From: Alphaproteobacteria bacterium
Lineage (GTDB): Bacteria; Pseudomonadota; Alphaproteobacteria; Micavibrionales; Micavibrionaceae
Direction: 5' to 3'
Assembly: GCA_020443295.1 (NCBI GenBank)
Contig: JAGRIJ010000020.1
Location: 1-46,052, forward strand
Length of the DNA: 46,052 nt
Positions 17,401 through 25,953 of this stretch are shown here, one piece after another. Under the pieces are notes generated by a model. That model had not been told where the DNA came from. It searched no databases and saw only the letters and a program-made list of their open reading frames with translations. A program made the position numbers and the translations under genes. Position 1 is the first letter of the stretch. Every line of letters begins with the position of its first letter.

Positions 17401-17962
17401 CCGCCCTGAGCCTGAGTTCCGCTTCGTGCCGGCGGGCGTAGAGGCCTGATACCCCTGCGGATTCTTCCAGAACCAGGCGGCGGTCGGCGGGTTTGGCATT
17501 GATGATGCGCGTGATATGTCCTTGCGAGACAAGGGCAGGGGAGTTTGCACCGGTCAGGGTGTCGGCGAAAAGCATCTGTACGTCGCGAGCGCGGGCGTTC
17601 TTGCTGTTGATCTTGTAGCTGGAGCCGTGGTCGCGCTCGATGCGGCGTACGATTTCAATTTCTTCGAGGCCGTTATAGGCGGGCGGAGCCTTGCGCCTGG
17701 AGTTATCGAGAATTACGGAGACTTCGGCGATATTCCGGGCGCTGCGTTTGTCGGTTCCGGAGAAGATCACGTCCTCCATTCCGCCGCCCCGCATTTTCTT
17801 GGCAGAGCTTTCGCCCATAATCCAGCGCAAAGCTTCAACCAGATTGGACTTGCCGCAGCCGTTCGGTCCGACGATCCCGTTCAGCCCCGGCGCAATTTCC
17901 AGTTCCGTTTTGTCTACGAAGGATTTAAAGCCGCTTAAACGCAGGCGTGTAAACTGGACCAT
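14483..17962 (-). CDS. smc: Chromosome segregation ATPase SMC
   Basis: This 1159-aa protein has the full SMC layout: N-terminal Walker A 'GPNGCGKS' at residues 32-39, a long coiled coil, a hinge domain around 500-640 (containing 'FKPVLEDITTEPGFEKALSR'), a second coiled coil, and the C-terminal head with the ABC signature 'LSLLSGGEQTLTSIAL' and Walker B 'PICVLDEIDAPLDDAN'. It acts in the cytoplasm with ScpA/ScpB to compact and resolve chromosomes. Its position beside a DsbA-family gene is a recurrent alphaproteobacterial arrangement. Confidence 0.97.
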   Translation of the reverse strand: MVQFTRLRLSGFKSFVDKTELEIAPGLNGIVGPNGCGKSNLVEALRWIMGESSAKKMRGGGMEDVIFSGTDKRSARNIAEVSVILDNSRRKAPPAYNGLEEIEIVRRIERDHGSSYKINSKNARARDVQMLFADTLTGANSPALVSQGHITRIINAKPADRRLVLEESAGVSGLYARRHEAELRLRAADANLLRLDDVLGGMETRLSALKRQSRQATKYKNLNAQIRQFEVMIAYLEWQILQNRRDELNNQFSAIENDVAQKLAAVAQLTKTQTTQSADLPDLRKKETEAAATLQTQKVILQRMEDDEKRQSAQIEETNAQLTQCAQDEKHESQTFEENSRTLEKIQKEQEDILSVRQNEDEILAKKETDKDQIFKRLKECEDQFTALKETLAENRANRSAIESRIQSGTDRLKLFQDRKAKLEQDISGLELGEENRTEIKRLEEKIEKLDQKLLTLNSQIEPKKEAIRLSAAETESSRSGLSQAEKAFSEFTSEIATLQKFFEADNGQDFKPVLEDITTEPGFEKALSRALGDALTASLDNKAPSYWQSAADFSSDPSLPAGAKALLPSVTAPKELRRALTQIGYVESEQQGNNLSKNLLPGQSLVSAQGHYWRWDGLRMRAAAADRHGQYIAQKNRLNELEKLKIERAQEVESVRKKLDERRSAETAARQDLDETQQKIRDLEKEINTARPALIRIKEKIAGIENEKTRLGDILKTLTGDLRITEDELQKDRNELESSADTLNMEKETELTQVQETLSKLRENYREAVRDFDIFQQQQNTRKARLQALADERISLQNRTIRGREQLKNLAERKKGLEEKLAELKTQPKALTADREELLEKISELESRRAVLAEKLIERETEVTETSKGLRAAELALGSAREERARIQATLTAVSEQFSEMEKSIEERFQMKPAELPEHAAEDLVNYQGSDIENLKKRKEKLTQERESIGPVNLQADKEADDLEKEVSALLRERNELMQAIEELRGAIIKINKEARTRLMQAFEHVNTHFQSLFTRLFEGGKAHLALIDSPDPLEAGLEIFAQPPGKTLQSLSLLSGGEQTLTSIALIFAMFLTNPSPICVLDEIDAPLDDANVDRVCSLLEEIAERGETRFLIITHHRLTMARMDRLYGVTMPEKGVSQLVSVDLQRSFEFTEQKVA

Positions 17963-17983
17963 ACAGCCACATACTCTTAACTT

Positions 17984-18958
17984 TTATTTTTTTTCCGCCT
18001 GTGCAAGCCCGGCATCGAGGATTTTCTTGATTTCCTCATAGGGCAAATTTCCTGCAATTTTTTCGCCATCGCTCAGGATCATGGTCGGGACGGAATCCAC
18101 ACCCTTTTCCTTGTTTGCGGCTTCCACAGCCGAAAGAATTGCCTTTTGCAGATCTTCGCTGTTGATGCAGGCATCAAATGTCTTGGAATCGAGTCCTGCG
18201 ATGAGGGCATCCTGTTTCAATCTTGTCTGGTAATCAGAACCATGCGCCCAGTCGTTCTGGGTTTCGAAAAGCAGGTGGACGAAATTAAAGTAATTTTGCT
18301 CGGGGACGCAGCGGGCAACTTTGCTGGCCTGAACAGCGGGAAGATTTGTCGGGAAATCCGAAAAGGTCAGGTAAATTTTTCCGGTATCGATGTATTCTTC
18401 CTGAATTTTCTGGAAGCTTGTTTTATGAAAGGCCGCGCAGTGTGGGCACGTAAAAGACGCATATTCTGTGATTTTCAAGGGGGCGTCCGGGTTGCCCATC
18501 GAGTGCGGCTTGGCCAGTTTTTCTATGTCAAGAACCGGAGGGGAATCGGGTGCCGGGGTGGCGGCTTGCTGCTCCTGCTCTTCCTGAGGAGCGCTTGCGG
18601 CCTGGTCTTTATCCTCTTCAGCATTTTCGGATTCTTCCGCAGGTGCGGTTTCAACGGACTTTACTTCGTCTTCCGGTTCTGAAGGCGTTTTTGTTTCTGA
18701 CGCCGCTGCAGACTGATCCGTTGTATCCGAGGGCTTATCCTGCGGAGCAGCGGCAGGTTTCTGCCCGTCCTGCGGGGATGGAGGTTCAGGGTTTTGGGCT
18801 TCGGCCTGGCTTAAGGGGATATCCGGGATGGTCGATGGTTCTCCGTGGTTTACAGTCTTGTATCCGAAGTAGACCACAGCCAGAACAATAATCAGGATAA
18901 TTGTGCTGTAGCCCTGTTTTTTCGGTGTATTGTCCGGAGAGTCTTGGTTTCCCGACAT
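17984..18958 (-). CDS. Membrane-anchored DsbA-family thioredoxin-fold oxidoreductase
   Basis: The ATG at 18958 has AGGAG 7 nt upstream and gives 324 aa. A membrane anchor ('TIILIIVLAVVYFGYKTV', about residues 18-36) is followed by roughly 110 residues rich in Pro, Glu, Ala and Gln, then a DsbA domain with the active site CPHC in 'YASFTCPHCAAFHKTSF' and the cis-Pro loop 'VDSVPTMILSDGEKI'. It probably oxidises cysteines of exported proteins. The family usually has a much shorter linker; here the acidic stretch may be a periplasm-spanning spacer. Neighbours smc, dciA and mutY match other alphaproteobacteria. Confidence 0.9.
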   Translation of the reverse strand: MSGNQDSPDNTPKKQGYSTIILIIVLAVVYFGYKTVNHGEPSTIPDIPLSQAEAQNPEPPSPQDGQKPAAAPQDKPSDTTDQSAAASETKTPSEPEDEVKSVETAPAEESENAEEDKDQAASAPQEEQEQQAATPAPDSPPVLDIEKLAKPHSMGNPDAPLKITEYASFTCPHCAAFHKTSFQKIQEEYIDTGKIYLTFSDFPTNLPAVQASKVARCVPEQNYFNFVHLLFETQNDWAHGSDYQTRLKQDALIAGLDSKTFDACINSEDLQKAILSAVEAANKEKGVDSVPTMILSDGEKIAGNLPYEEIKKILDAGLAQAEKK

Positions 18959-19070
18959 TCCTTTTCTCCTTTTGGGATGTAATTTCGCCATCCCACACGT
19001 AAAAGCCAAAAAAGTCAAGAATTGTGCGGTTTTTGGCCGTTATTATCCACAAATGCCCGTTTGATCCGGG

Positions 19071-19580
19071 TTATTTTAAAACGATGATGTCAATCCGGTC
19101 ATCGTCGCCCTGTTCATCTGATACGCCCAGAGGCTGTATGATCAGGCGTTTAGCCGGAATTTTATTATCCAGAAAAAACTGCCGGACTTCCAACCCTCTG
19201 GCCAAAGCGATACGGGCACTTTCAAACTTATCGTCTTTATTTGTGTGGGCAAGACTCTGGATTCCCAGACGGAGATCAGGGTTTTTGCTCAGCCTTTCCA
19301 GCACGTATTTTTTCAGAAACTGTTTTTGGTCTGCGGTCAGTTCGACCTGCAGCGGAGCCATATTAAAGCTGATTACGTCATTGGTGTTTACGACTGTGCG
19401 GGATTCCGGCGAGCGGGCAATATCGAGGTCAGTTGTTTCCCTTTTTATATTTGTGTTCAAAGAGGGCTCGGAATTGTCAATTCTCGCTTTTTCTTCTCTT
19501 GCTTTTTCTTCCGCGTGGCTTTGCAGGGGAAGTAACAGGATAAAAGTAAAAAGAAATATGATACGCAGCAGTATTTTCAT
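19071..19580 (-). CDS. Periplasmic OmpA-like domain protein
   Basis: This 169-aa protein has a signal peptide (residues 1-23, ending SHA) and a C-terminal domain of about 85 residues resembling OmpA/MotB: 'TADQKQFLKKYVLERLSKNPDLRL', then 'SARIALARGLEVRQFFLDNKI' and 'RLIIQPLG'. The diaminopimelate-binding Asp of the family appears as Asn in 'SLAHTNKDD', while an Arg is kept in 'LARGLEVRQ'. Peptidoglycan binding is therefore possible but not assured. It lies between the suhB-like and DsbA genes on the same strand, 6 bp after the former. Confidence 0.7.
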   Translation of the reverse strand: MKILLRIIFLFTFILLLPLQSHAEEKAREEKARIDNSEPSLNTNIKRETTDLDIARSPESRTVVNTNDVISFNMAPLQVELTADQKQFLKKYVLERLSKNPDLRLGIQSLAHTNKDDKFESARIALARGLEVRQFFLDNKIPAKRLIIQPLGVSDEQGDDDRIDIIVLK

Positions 19581-19586
19581 TGCCTG

Positions 19587-20387
19587 TTATGCTGCTTTCA
19601 ATATTTTGGCCATCGGTTCGAAGAGGCGGTCGTTTGCCGCAATGATATTGCCCGTTTCAACGGGGTTGAAGGACGGGTTGTCGAGATCGGCGACAAAACC
19701 GCCGGACTCTTTTACGATTATGATCCCTGCGCCGACATCCCAAGGTTTGAGGTTGCGTTCCCAGAAGCCTTCATACCGTCCGGCAGCGACGTAGGCCAGA
19801 TCCAGAGCTGCCGCGCCGAAACGGCGAAGGCCGGGGGCGACGCTCAGCATGGCATTGTATTCTTTTAAAAACTGTGTGCGGGATTCACTTGATCGGCGCG
19901 GGGCGCCCGTGGCTATTGTTGCGAGCATGAGATCCTGGCGTCCTGAAACCCTTAAACGGCGGCGGCGCATGAAGGCGCCCGAGCCTTTTTCGGCATGGAA
20001 AATTTCATCCTTGACCGGGTCATGGATCAGGCCTGCGATAATTTCTCCCTTATGTTCCAAAGCAATCGAAATTGCCCAGTGAGGAAGACCGTGCAGGAAG
20101 TTTGTCGTTCCGTCCAGAGGGTCGATCAGCCAACGATATTCGGCATCCTCGCCTTTTCCTTCCACGGCGCCGGATTCTTCCATCAGGAAAGCGTAATCGG
20201 GGCGCGCTTTCTGAAGTTCGCTGTATATAATTTCCTCTGCCCGGCGGTCGGCGGCGGATACGAAGTCGCCCGGACCCTTGGTTGAAACCTGAAGGTTTTC
20301 GACTTCGTTGAAGTCACGGACCAGCGAGCGCGCGGCTTTTTCGGAAGCGCGCAACATGACATTCATTAAGGCAGAGTGACCGGACAT
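19587..20387 (-). CDS. suhB: Inositol monophosphatase family protein (SuhB-like)
   Basis: This 266-aa protein has the family metal-binding motifs 'FLMEESG' (about residue 68), 'WLIDPLDGTTNFLHGLP' (about 84-100) and 'KPWDVGAGIIIVKESGG' (about 214-230). It hydrolyses inositol phosphates or related sugar phosphates in the cytoplasm; in E. coli the homologue SuhB also helps rRNA antitermination. Which role applies here cannot be told from sequence. The N-terminus 'SALMNVMLRASEKAARSLV' matches relatives, supporting this start. It lies 21 bp after efp. Confidence 0.92.
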   Translation of the reverse strand: MSGHSALMNVMLRASEKAARSLVRDFNEVENLQVSTKGPGDFVSAADRRAEEIIYSELQKARPDYAFLMEESGAVEGKGEDAEYRWLIDPLDGTTNFLHGLPHWAISIALEHKGEIIAGLIHDPVKDEIFHAEKGSGAFMRRRRLRVSGRQDLMLATIATGAPRRSSESRTQFLKEYNAMLSVAPGLRRFGAAALDLAYVAAGRYEGFWERNLKPWDVGAGIIIVKESGGFVADLDNPSFNPVETGNIIAANDRLFEPMAKILKAA

Positions 20388-20408
20388 TTAGGCTTTCCCG
20401 TTCGCGTC

Positions 20409-20975
20409 CTAACCTTTGAACCGTTCGACATAGGAAGAGTCTTCAATTTTTACTACTACCTTTGTTCCGGATTCCACGTGGGGGGGGACCATAATCTTGA
20501 CGCCGTTTTCGAGAATTGCGGGTTTATAGGAGGTCGTGGCCGTCTGGCCCTTGACGACTGGTTCGGCTTCTACGATTTCCAGGACGCAAGTGTCAGGGAA
20601 TTCGAAACCGAGAGGTTCGCCCTCGAACGTTTCGATTTCGATCACCATTCCTTCCTGGAGGAACGCGGTGCGCGGGCCGATCAGCTCTTTTGAAACGTGG
20701 ATCTGGTTAAAGTTTTCCGTATGCATAAAGTGCACTTCGTCACCATCGGTATAGAGGTACTGGTATTCGTCCTGATCCAGTCTCACTCTTTCCACGGTTT
20801 CCTGTGTACGGAAACGCACATTGTCTTTGGATCCTGTACGAATATCACGCATTTCAACCTGTGAAACCGAAGCGCCTTTTCCGGGTTGAATGATTTCATT
20901 GCTTACTACGATCATCAATTTTCCGTTGTAGTCGATGACGTGCCCCGCGCGCAGTGTGATGGCTGTAACTTTCAT
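20409..20975 (-). CDS. efp: Translation elongation factor P
   Basis: This 188-aa protein has the three beta-barrel domains of EF-P: an N-terminal KOW-like domain with the conserved lysine Lys33 in 'IIQPGKGASVSQVEMRDI', a middle domain ending near 'ELIGPRTAFLQEGM', and a C-terminal OB domain. EF-P relieves ribosome stalling at polyproline runs, which matters here because TolA and other window proteins have such runs. Lys33 is the residue that is beta-lysylated by EpmA in some bacteria; no epmA is in the window. The gene starts 2 bp after the dciA stop codon. Confidence 0.96.
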   Translation of the reverse strand: MKVTAITLRAGHVIDYNGKLMIVVSNEIIQPGKGASVSQVEMRDIRTGSKDNVRFRTQETVERVRLDQDEYQYLYTDGDEVHFMHTENFNQIHVSKELIGPRTAFLQEGMVIEIETFEGEPLGFEFPDTCVLEIVEAEPVVKGQTATTSYKPAILENGVKIMVPPHVESGTKVVVKIEDSSYVERFKG

Positions 20976-20977
20976 GA

Positions 20978-21436
20978 TTATGATCTCTTCAGTATTTCCC
21001 GGCCCAAATCTTCCAGTTTTGCCTTAAGTTCCTGATCCTCAAGAGCTTCGAGCATACCGGATAGAAACTTTTTTTCGTCTTCCGTCAAGAGTCTTTTTGA
21101 TTTTTCAAGGGTTTTCGTGTTTTTTCCGGGCACGGGGACAAACCGTATATCCTCTATCCAGCCCTGTCCGAAGACGCCGTTAATCCTTTCGCGGATCAGG
21201 TCTTTTCGGTAATGCAGGGTGATTGAGAGGGATTCACTCGTCGCAATATCCAATGAAGCCATATTTTTACCGGATTTGCTGTTTTTTCGGTAATTCAGTT
21301 TGACCGGTATGGCTTTGTCCGCGAATTCGGGGCCTATGATGCGCTCCCATTCCGATAAGATACGGCCCAAAGCGATGTATTTGCGGCTGAAGGTCTTGCC
21401 TGATATACGTGAGACAGGTTCCGACAGGGGACGCAT
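20978..21436 (-). CDS. dciA: DciA family (DUF721) protein
   Basis: This 152-aa protein matches the DUF721/DciA family: a first part with 'GRILSEWERIIGPEFADKAIPVKLNY' and 'LDIATSESLSITLHYRKDLIRERINGVFG', and a charged C-terminal tail. DciA proteins load the replicative helicase in bacteria that lack DnaC or DnaI. It is divergent from mutY with only 24 bp between the start codons, so their promoters overlap. It is the first gene of the 17-kb minus-strand run. Confidence 0.85.
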   Translation of the reverse strand: MRPLSEPVSRISGKTFSRKYIALGRILSEWERIIGPEFADKAIPVKLNYRKNSKSGKNMASLDIATSESLSITLHYRKDLIRERINGVFGQGWIEDIRFVPVPGKNTKTLEKSKRLLTEDEKKFLSGMLEALEDQELKAKLEDLGREILKRS

Positions 21437-21460
21437 CGAGGACCTTCGCAGTTAAAGTTC

Positions 21461-22561
21461 ATGAAAACACCATGTACCAGAGTAAAGTACCAACCTGAAA
21501 CTGACAAGACGACCCTGTTCAGACAAAGCCTGCTGGGCTGGTATGACAGGAACCAGCGGGTTCTGCCCTGGCGTTACAAGCAGGGAGCGCTCGCCGATCC
21601 TTACGTCGTGTGGTTGTCGGAAATTATGCTTCAACAGACCACGGTGGTTACGGTTATCCCCTATTTTCTGAGGTTTCTGGAAAAATGGCCCACCATTTTT
21701 GCCTTGGCAGAAGCCGATACTGAGGAACTTATGCAGGAGTGGGCCGGGCTTGGCTATTATGCGCGGGCACGTAATCTTCACAGGTGTGCAAAAATTATCG
21801 TTTCGGAATATGGCGGGAGGTTTCCCGCATCACAAAAGGAGCTTTTGGCGTTGCCGGGTGTCGGCATTTATACCAGTGCAGCGATTATGGCGATTGCCTT
21901 TGGTAAACCCGCCGCGGTGGTTGACGGGAATGTTGAAAGGGTACTGGCCCGTGTTCACGGTCTTTCCGGGGATAATAAATCTATAAAGAAACAGGTTAAA
22001 GTACTGTCAGGGGGGTATTATCATGATTTCATCGGGCGGCCCGGCGATCTCGCGCAGGCGTTTATGGATCTTGGAGCTACCGTTTGCATGCCCAAGTCGC
22101 CGAAGTGTTTTGAGTGCCCTGTCCGGAGCTTTTGCCGTTCGTGCGTGGAGGGGAAGATCTTTAGTCCATCTACATCCACACAAACTAAACCCAAAAAAGA
22201 AACCCGGAGAGGATTCGTATACTGGATCCAAAATTCTGAAGGTGATGTGGTTTTGCACCGTCGTCCCGAGAGCGGACTTTTGGGCGGTATGACCGGTTTG
22301 CCGACGGCAGGGTGGGATAATCGTAAAGACACCAATCGGGAACTCGGCTTTATAGAAAACTTCGATGTTTTGGAGTTGAGCGAAAGAGTCACGCATACTT
22401 TTACACATTTTCATCTTATTCTTGAACTTAAAGTTGTAAAAGCTACTGCGCGTCTGACTTTACCCGAGGGCTATTTCTGGTGTTCGCCAAGCGATCTTCA
22501 AAACCAACGGTTTCCAAAAGTGTTTGAAAAGGCATATCTGCTTTGTCTCAAGGACGTATAG
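21461..22561 (+). CDS. mutY: A/G-specific adenine glycosylase MutY
   Basis: This 366-aa DNA repair enzyme has the catalytic Glu54 in 'WLSEIMLQQT', the helix-hairpin-helix 'LPGVGIYTSAAIMAIAF' (131-147), the catalytic Asp155 in 'AVVDGNVERV', and the iron-sulfur loop cysteines Cys209, Cys216, Cys219, Cys225 (C-x6-C-x2-C-x5-C). A C-terminal MutT-like domain follows ('GLLGGMTGLPTAGW'), used to recognise 8-oxoguanine. It removes adenine mispaired with 8-oxoG. Promoter elements must overlap the start of the divergent dciA. Confidence 0.96.
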   Translation: MKTPCTRVKYQPETDKTTLFRQSLLGWYDRNQRVLPWRYKQGALADPYVVWLSEIMLQQTTVVTVIPYFLRFLEKWPTIFALAEADTEELMQEWAGLGYYARARNLHRCAKIIVSEYGGRFPASQKELLALPGVGIYTSAAIMAIAFGKPAAVVDGNVERVLARVHGLSGDNKSIKKQVKVLSGGYYHDFIGRPGDLAQAFMDLGATVCMPKSPKCFECPVRSFCRSCVEGKIFSPSTSTQTKPKKETRRGFVYWIQNSEGDVVLHRRPESGLLGGMTGLPTAGWDNRKDTNRELGFIENFDVLELSERVTHTFTHFHLILELKVVKATARLTLPEGYFWCSPSDLQNQRFPKVFEKAYLLCLKDV

Positions 22562-22601
22562 ATTGAAGCTTTGGCTGCAATACAGTATACTTTTTGGGTC
22601 G

Positions 22602-22627
22602 TGCGATTTTTTAGTTAGTCGCATTTT
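22602..22627 (+). terminator. Weak terminator-like hairpin after mutY
   Basis: The arms TGCGA and TCGCA pair over an 11-nt loop and are followed by TTTTG. The stem is short, so termination may be partial. Confidence 0.3.
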
Positions 22628-22628
22628 G

Positions 22629-22634
22629 TATAAT
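22629..22634 (+). promoter_or_regulatory. Consensus -10 element upstream of the 346-aa secreted protein
   Basis: A perfect TATAAT, preceded by TTTTG, lies 25 bp before the ATG at 22660. The -35 region is AT-rich without a clear TTGACA. Confidence 0.35.
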
Positions 22635-22659
22635 CAGCGTTTATGCACAGATTTTATTC

Positions 22660-23700
22660 ATGCCTTGTCAATCTATGAGTTATAAGCAGGTTTTTATCGC
22701 AATTCCCGTTATAGCTGCTGTGTTATTTTCTTATGCAGCTCTGGCGGCTAATGCGCCTCCGCCCCGGCCGAAATCCGGGCCGGTTATTGCAGATTTTTCC
22801 GAACCGAAAGACGAGGGAGGTTCGGATGCTGTTCAGCTAGAAGATTTACCGCCGGACAGGCCTGTCGCTGAGTTTGTAGAAGGGACCCCGCAATCCAGCC
22901 GGAAGTATTTTTATGAAAAGCCTACCATGAAGGCCCTTTCGCATCTGTATTTTGCGATTAATTATGCCGATGTCGATAATGATCTTCATATTGATAATTA
23001 TCTGAGAATTAACGAATGCAAGCTTTTTAAGCGTTTTATCAGTTCTGAGTTCGAGATGAAGGAAATCAGGGAAGCAACCCGTAAATTCATTAATTCAAAC
23101 CGTTCTCAGTTTCCTACGCGCTTTGAATTGACCCAAGAGATCAAGCTTCTTGATTATGACATGGAGAGACGGGCCTTTAAAATCGATCCACAGTACCAAA
23201 TTCAGGCGATTAAGCGTTTTGAGCTTTTTACGACGGATGGATTTAAGGTTGTTAGGTGTGGAGCACAGACTAGGGATCTCGATGGTTTTCCTTTCGGCGT
23301 AATTCTGGAAGTCAGTCGCCCATTTACTTTCACCTATGTTCCGGTGGATGTTAATACAGCTTTAGCCTACATAGACGAGAAAAATAAGATTTACCAGAAG
23401 TTCTCAGAGAGGCAGAAGAACAGGGCAAATATGTATGAGCTTCGTAAGGCGTATATTACCATTTACGCCAAGGTTTTTGCTTTTCGTAAGCTGGTTCCTT
23501 CTGCGCAAGCTGGCTTCCAGCTTTTGCAAACTCTTGCTGTTATGGAAGGTTTTGATGTCTATGCAGATCCTGGAGGAAAAACTCTATTTTATTCGAAGTC
23601 CTTTTTAGACGCCAGTAATCCAAAAGAGGTTAGTGAGAAGCTTCTTTTGGAATATAATGAACTGAAAGAGAAAATTAAGGGCAGCGGAATGTTGCATTAG
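22660..23700 (+). CDS. Secreted protein of unknown function (346 aa)
   Basis: I do not recognise this family. It has a signal peptide ('VFIAIPVIAAVLFSYAALA', probable cleavage near residue 30), a proline-rich start of the mature chain ('APPPRPKSGP'), and a mostly alpha/beta mature domain with Cys residues at 'INECKLF' and 'VVRCGAQ' that could form a disulfide. There are no further membrane segments. A second in-frame ATG (22675) is equally possible as start; neither has a good ribosome binding site. Its stop codon overlaps that of the convergent folB gene. It is probably a single-gene unit expressed from the TATAAT element upstream. Confidence 0.75.
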   Translation: MPCQSMSYKQVFIAIPVIAAVLFSYAALAANAPPPRPKSGPVIADFSEPKDEGGSDAVQLEDLPPDRPVAEFVEGTPQSSRKYFYEKPTMKALSHLYFAINYADVDNDLHIDNYLRINECKLFKRFISSEFEMKEIREATRKFINSNRSQFPTRFELTQEIKLLDYDMERRAFKIDPQYQIQAIKRFELFTTDGFKVVRCGAQTRDLDGFPFGVILEVSRPFTFTYVPVDVNTALAYIDEKNKIYQKFSERQKNRANMYELRKAYITIYAKVFAFRKLVPSAQAGFQLLQTLAVMEGFDVYADPGGKTLFYSKSFLDASNPKEVSEKLLLEYNELKEKIKGSGMLH

Positions 23701-24071
23701 TTTTTGTTTGTTCTTCTGATCTCTACCCCTACAGCGTTACAGTCTTTGAGTATTTCTGTTTTCAGAACCTTGGCGTAACAAGCATTTACCTTGGTGTTTT
23801 TCAGGCACAGGTCGGCAATTTCTTCTGCAAATACTTCTACAAAATCATAATGGCGTGAACCCGATAAGTCTTGAACTTGTCTGACTATGTCTTCGTAGGA
23901 AACCAGATCGCCGATGTCTTTGATCTCTTTGTTTTTGTTGGATGCAACGTCCAGCACAATTGTTACCAGAACAGGCTGTCGTTTGCTTTTTTCGAAATCA
24001 TAAATACCGATCGACATCTCAAGTTTGAGATCGTGAATAGCTATACGGTCGACATCTTTTTCTTCAAGCAT
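23697..24071 (-). CDS. folB: Dihydroneopterin aldolase family protein
   Basis: This 124-aa protein has the FolB tunnelling fold: 'IAIHDLKLEMSIGIYDFEKSKRQPVLVTI' at the N-terminus, the 'YEDIVRQVQDL' helix with substrate-binding region, and 'HYDFVEVFAEEIADLCL' containing the family glutamate. It would cleave dihydroneopterin in folate synthesis. No other folate genes are nearby, so a related epimerase or aldolase activity remains possible. It is 10 bp after ccrM on the same strand, and its stop overlaps the stop of the gene on the other strand by 4 bp. No clear ribosome binding site precedes the ATG. Confidence 0.82.
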   Translation of the reverse strand: MLEEKDVDRIAIHDLKLEMSIGIYDFEKSKRQPVLVTIVLDVASNKNKEIKDIGDLVSYEDIVRQVQDLSGSRHYDFVEVFAEEIADLCLKNTKVNACYAKVLKTEILKDCNAVGVEIRRTNKN

Positions 24072-24081
24072 GCAGGGGAAA

Positions 24082-25301
<1,220 letters not shown>

Positions 25302-25314
25302 ATAAGTTTTAAGA

Positions 25315-25932
25315 TCAGGCAATTTTTTTCAACCGCAGCTTCACCGGAGCGAAGGTTCTGCGGTGGTGGATGGTGATACCGTGCTGATCGAGTGCAGCGA
25401 TATGCTCGTAGGTCGGATAGCCTGCGTTTCTTTCCCAGCCATATCCGGGAAAATCTTTTGCCAGTTTTTCCATCAACGTATCGCGATGTACCTTGGCAAT
25501 GATGGAAGCTGCCGCGATGGAAAGTGAGCGGTCGTCGCCCTTGATGATCGGCGTTGCCGGGCAGGGCAGTTCCGGGCAACGGTTGCCGTCTATAAGGGCG
25601 TGGCTAATCTTTAGCGAGCGGTTTACCTGTTCACAGCTTTTTCGCATGGCCAGAAGGCTGGCCTGCAGGATATTGATGCGATCTATTTCTTCAGGGGCAA
25701 TTTCCGCGATGGCGGAAGGAAAAAGAGAGAGAATCAGTTTGCTGAGAGCAAGGCGTTTGGTCTTGCTGAGTTTCTTGCTGTTGTTTATTCCTTTGATGAA
25801 TTCATGGTGGCGCTGGTCCGGCGGGATCACTACGCAGGCTGCGACAACAGGGCCAGCGAGAGGGCCGCGGCCGACTTCGTCGATGCCGCAGACGAAACCT
25901 TCATGTTTGTTTTCGTATTCAAAATCAGGCAT
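25315..25932 (-). CDS. rnhB: Ribonuclease HII
   Basis: This 205-aa enzyme has the first catalytic pair Asp18-Glu19 in 'VCGIDEVGRGPLAGPVVAAC', 'HALIDGN' with the next acidic residue, and 'GDDRSLSIAAASIIAKVHRD' with the last. It cleaves the RNA strand of RNA-DNA hybrids and removes single ribonucleotides. Length is standard. It follows pepN by 21 bp and ends 132 bp before ccrM, which reads in the same direction. Confidence 0.96.
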   Translation of the reverse strand: MPDFEYENKHEGFVCGIDEVGRGPLAGPVVAACVVIPPDQRHHEFIKGINNSKKLSKTKRLALSKLILSLFPSAIAEIAPEEIDRINILQASLLAMRKSCEQVNRSLKISHALIDGNRCPELPCPATPIIKGDDRSLSIAAASIIAKVHRDTLMEKLAKDFPGYGWERNAGYPTYEHIAALDQHGITIHHRRTFAPVKLRLKKIA

Positions 25933-25953
25933 GGGCTCCTGATTGCGCGGGTT

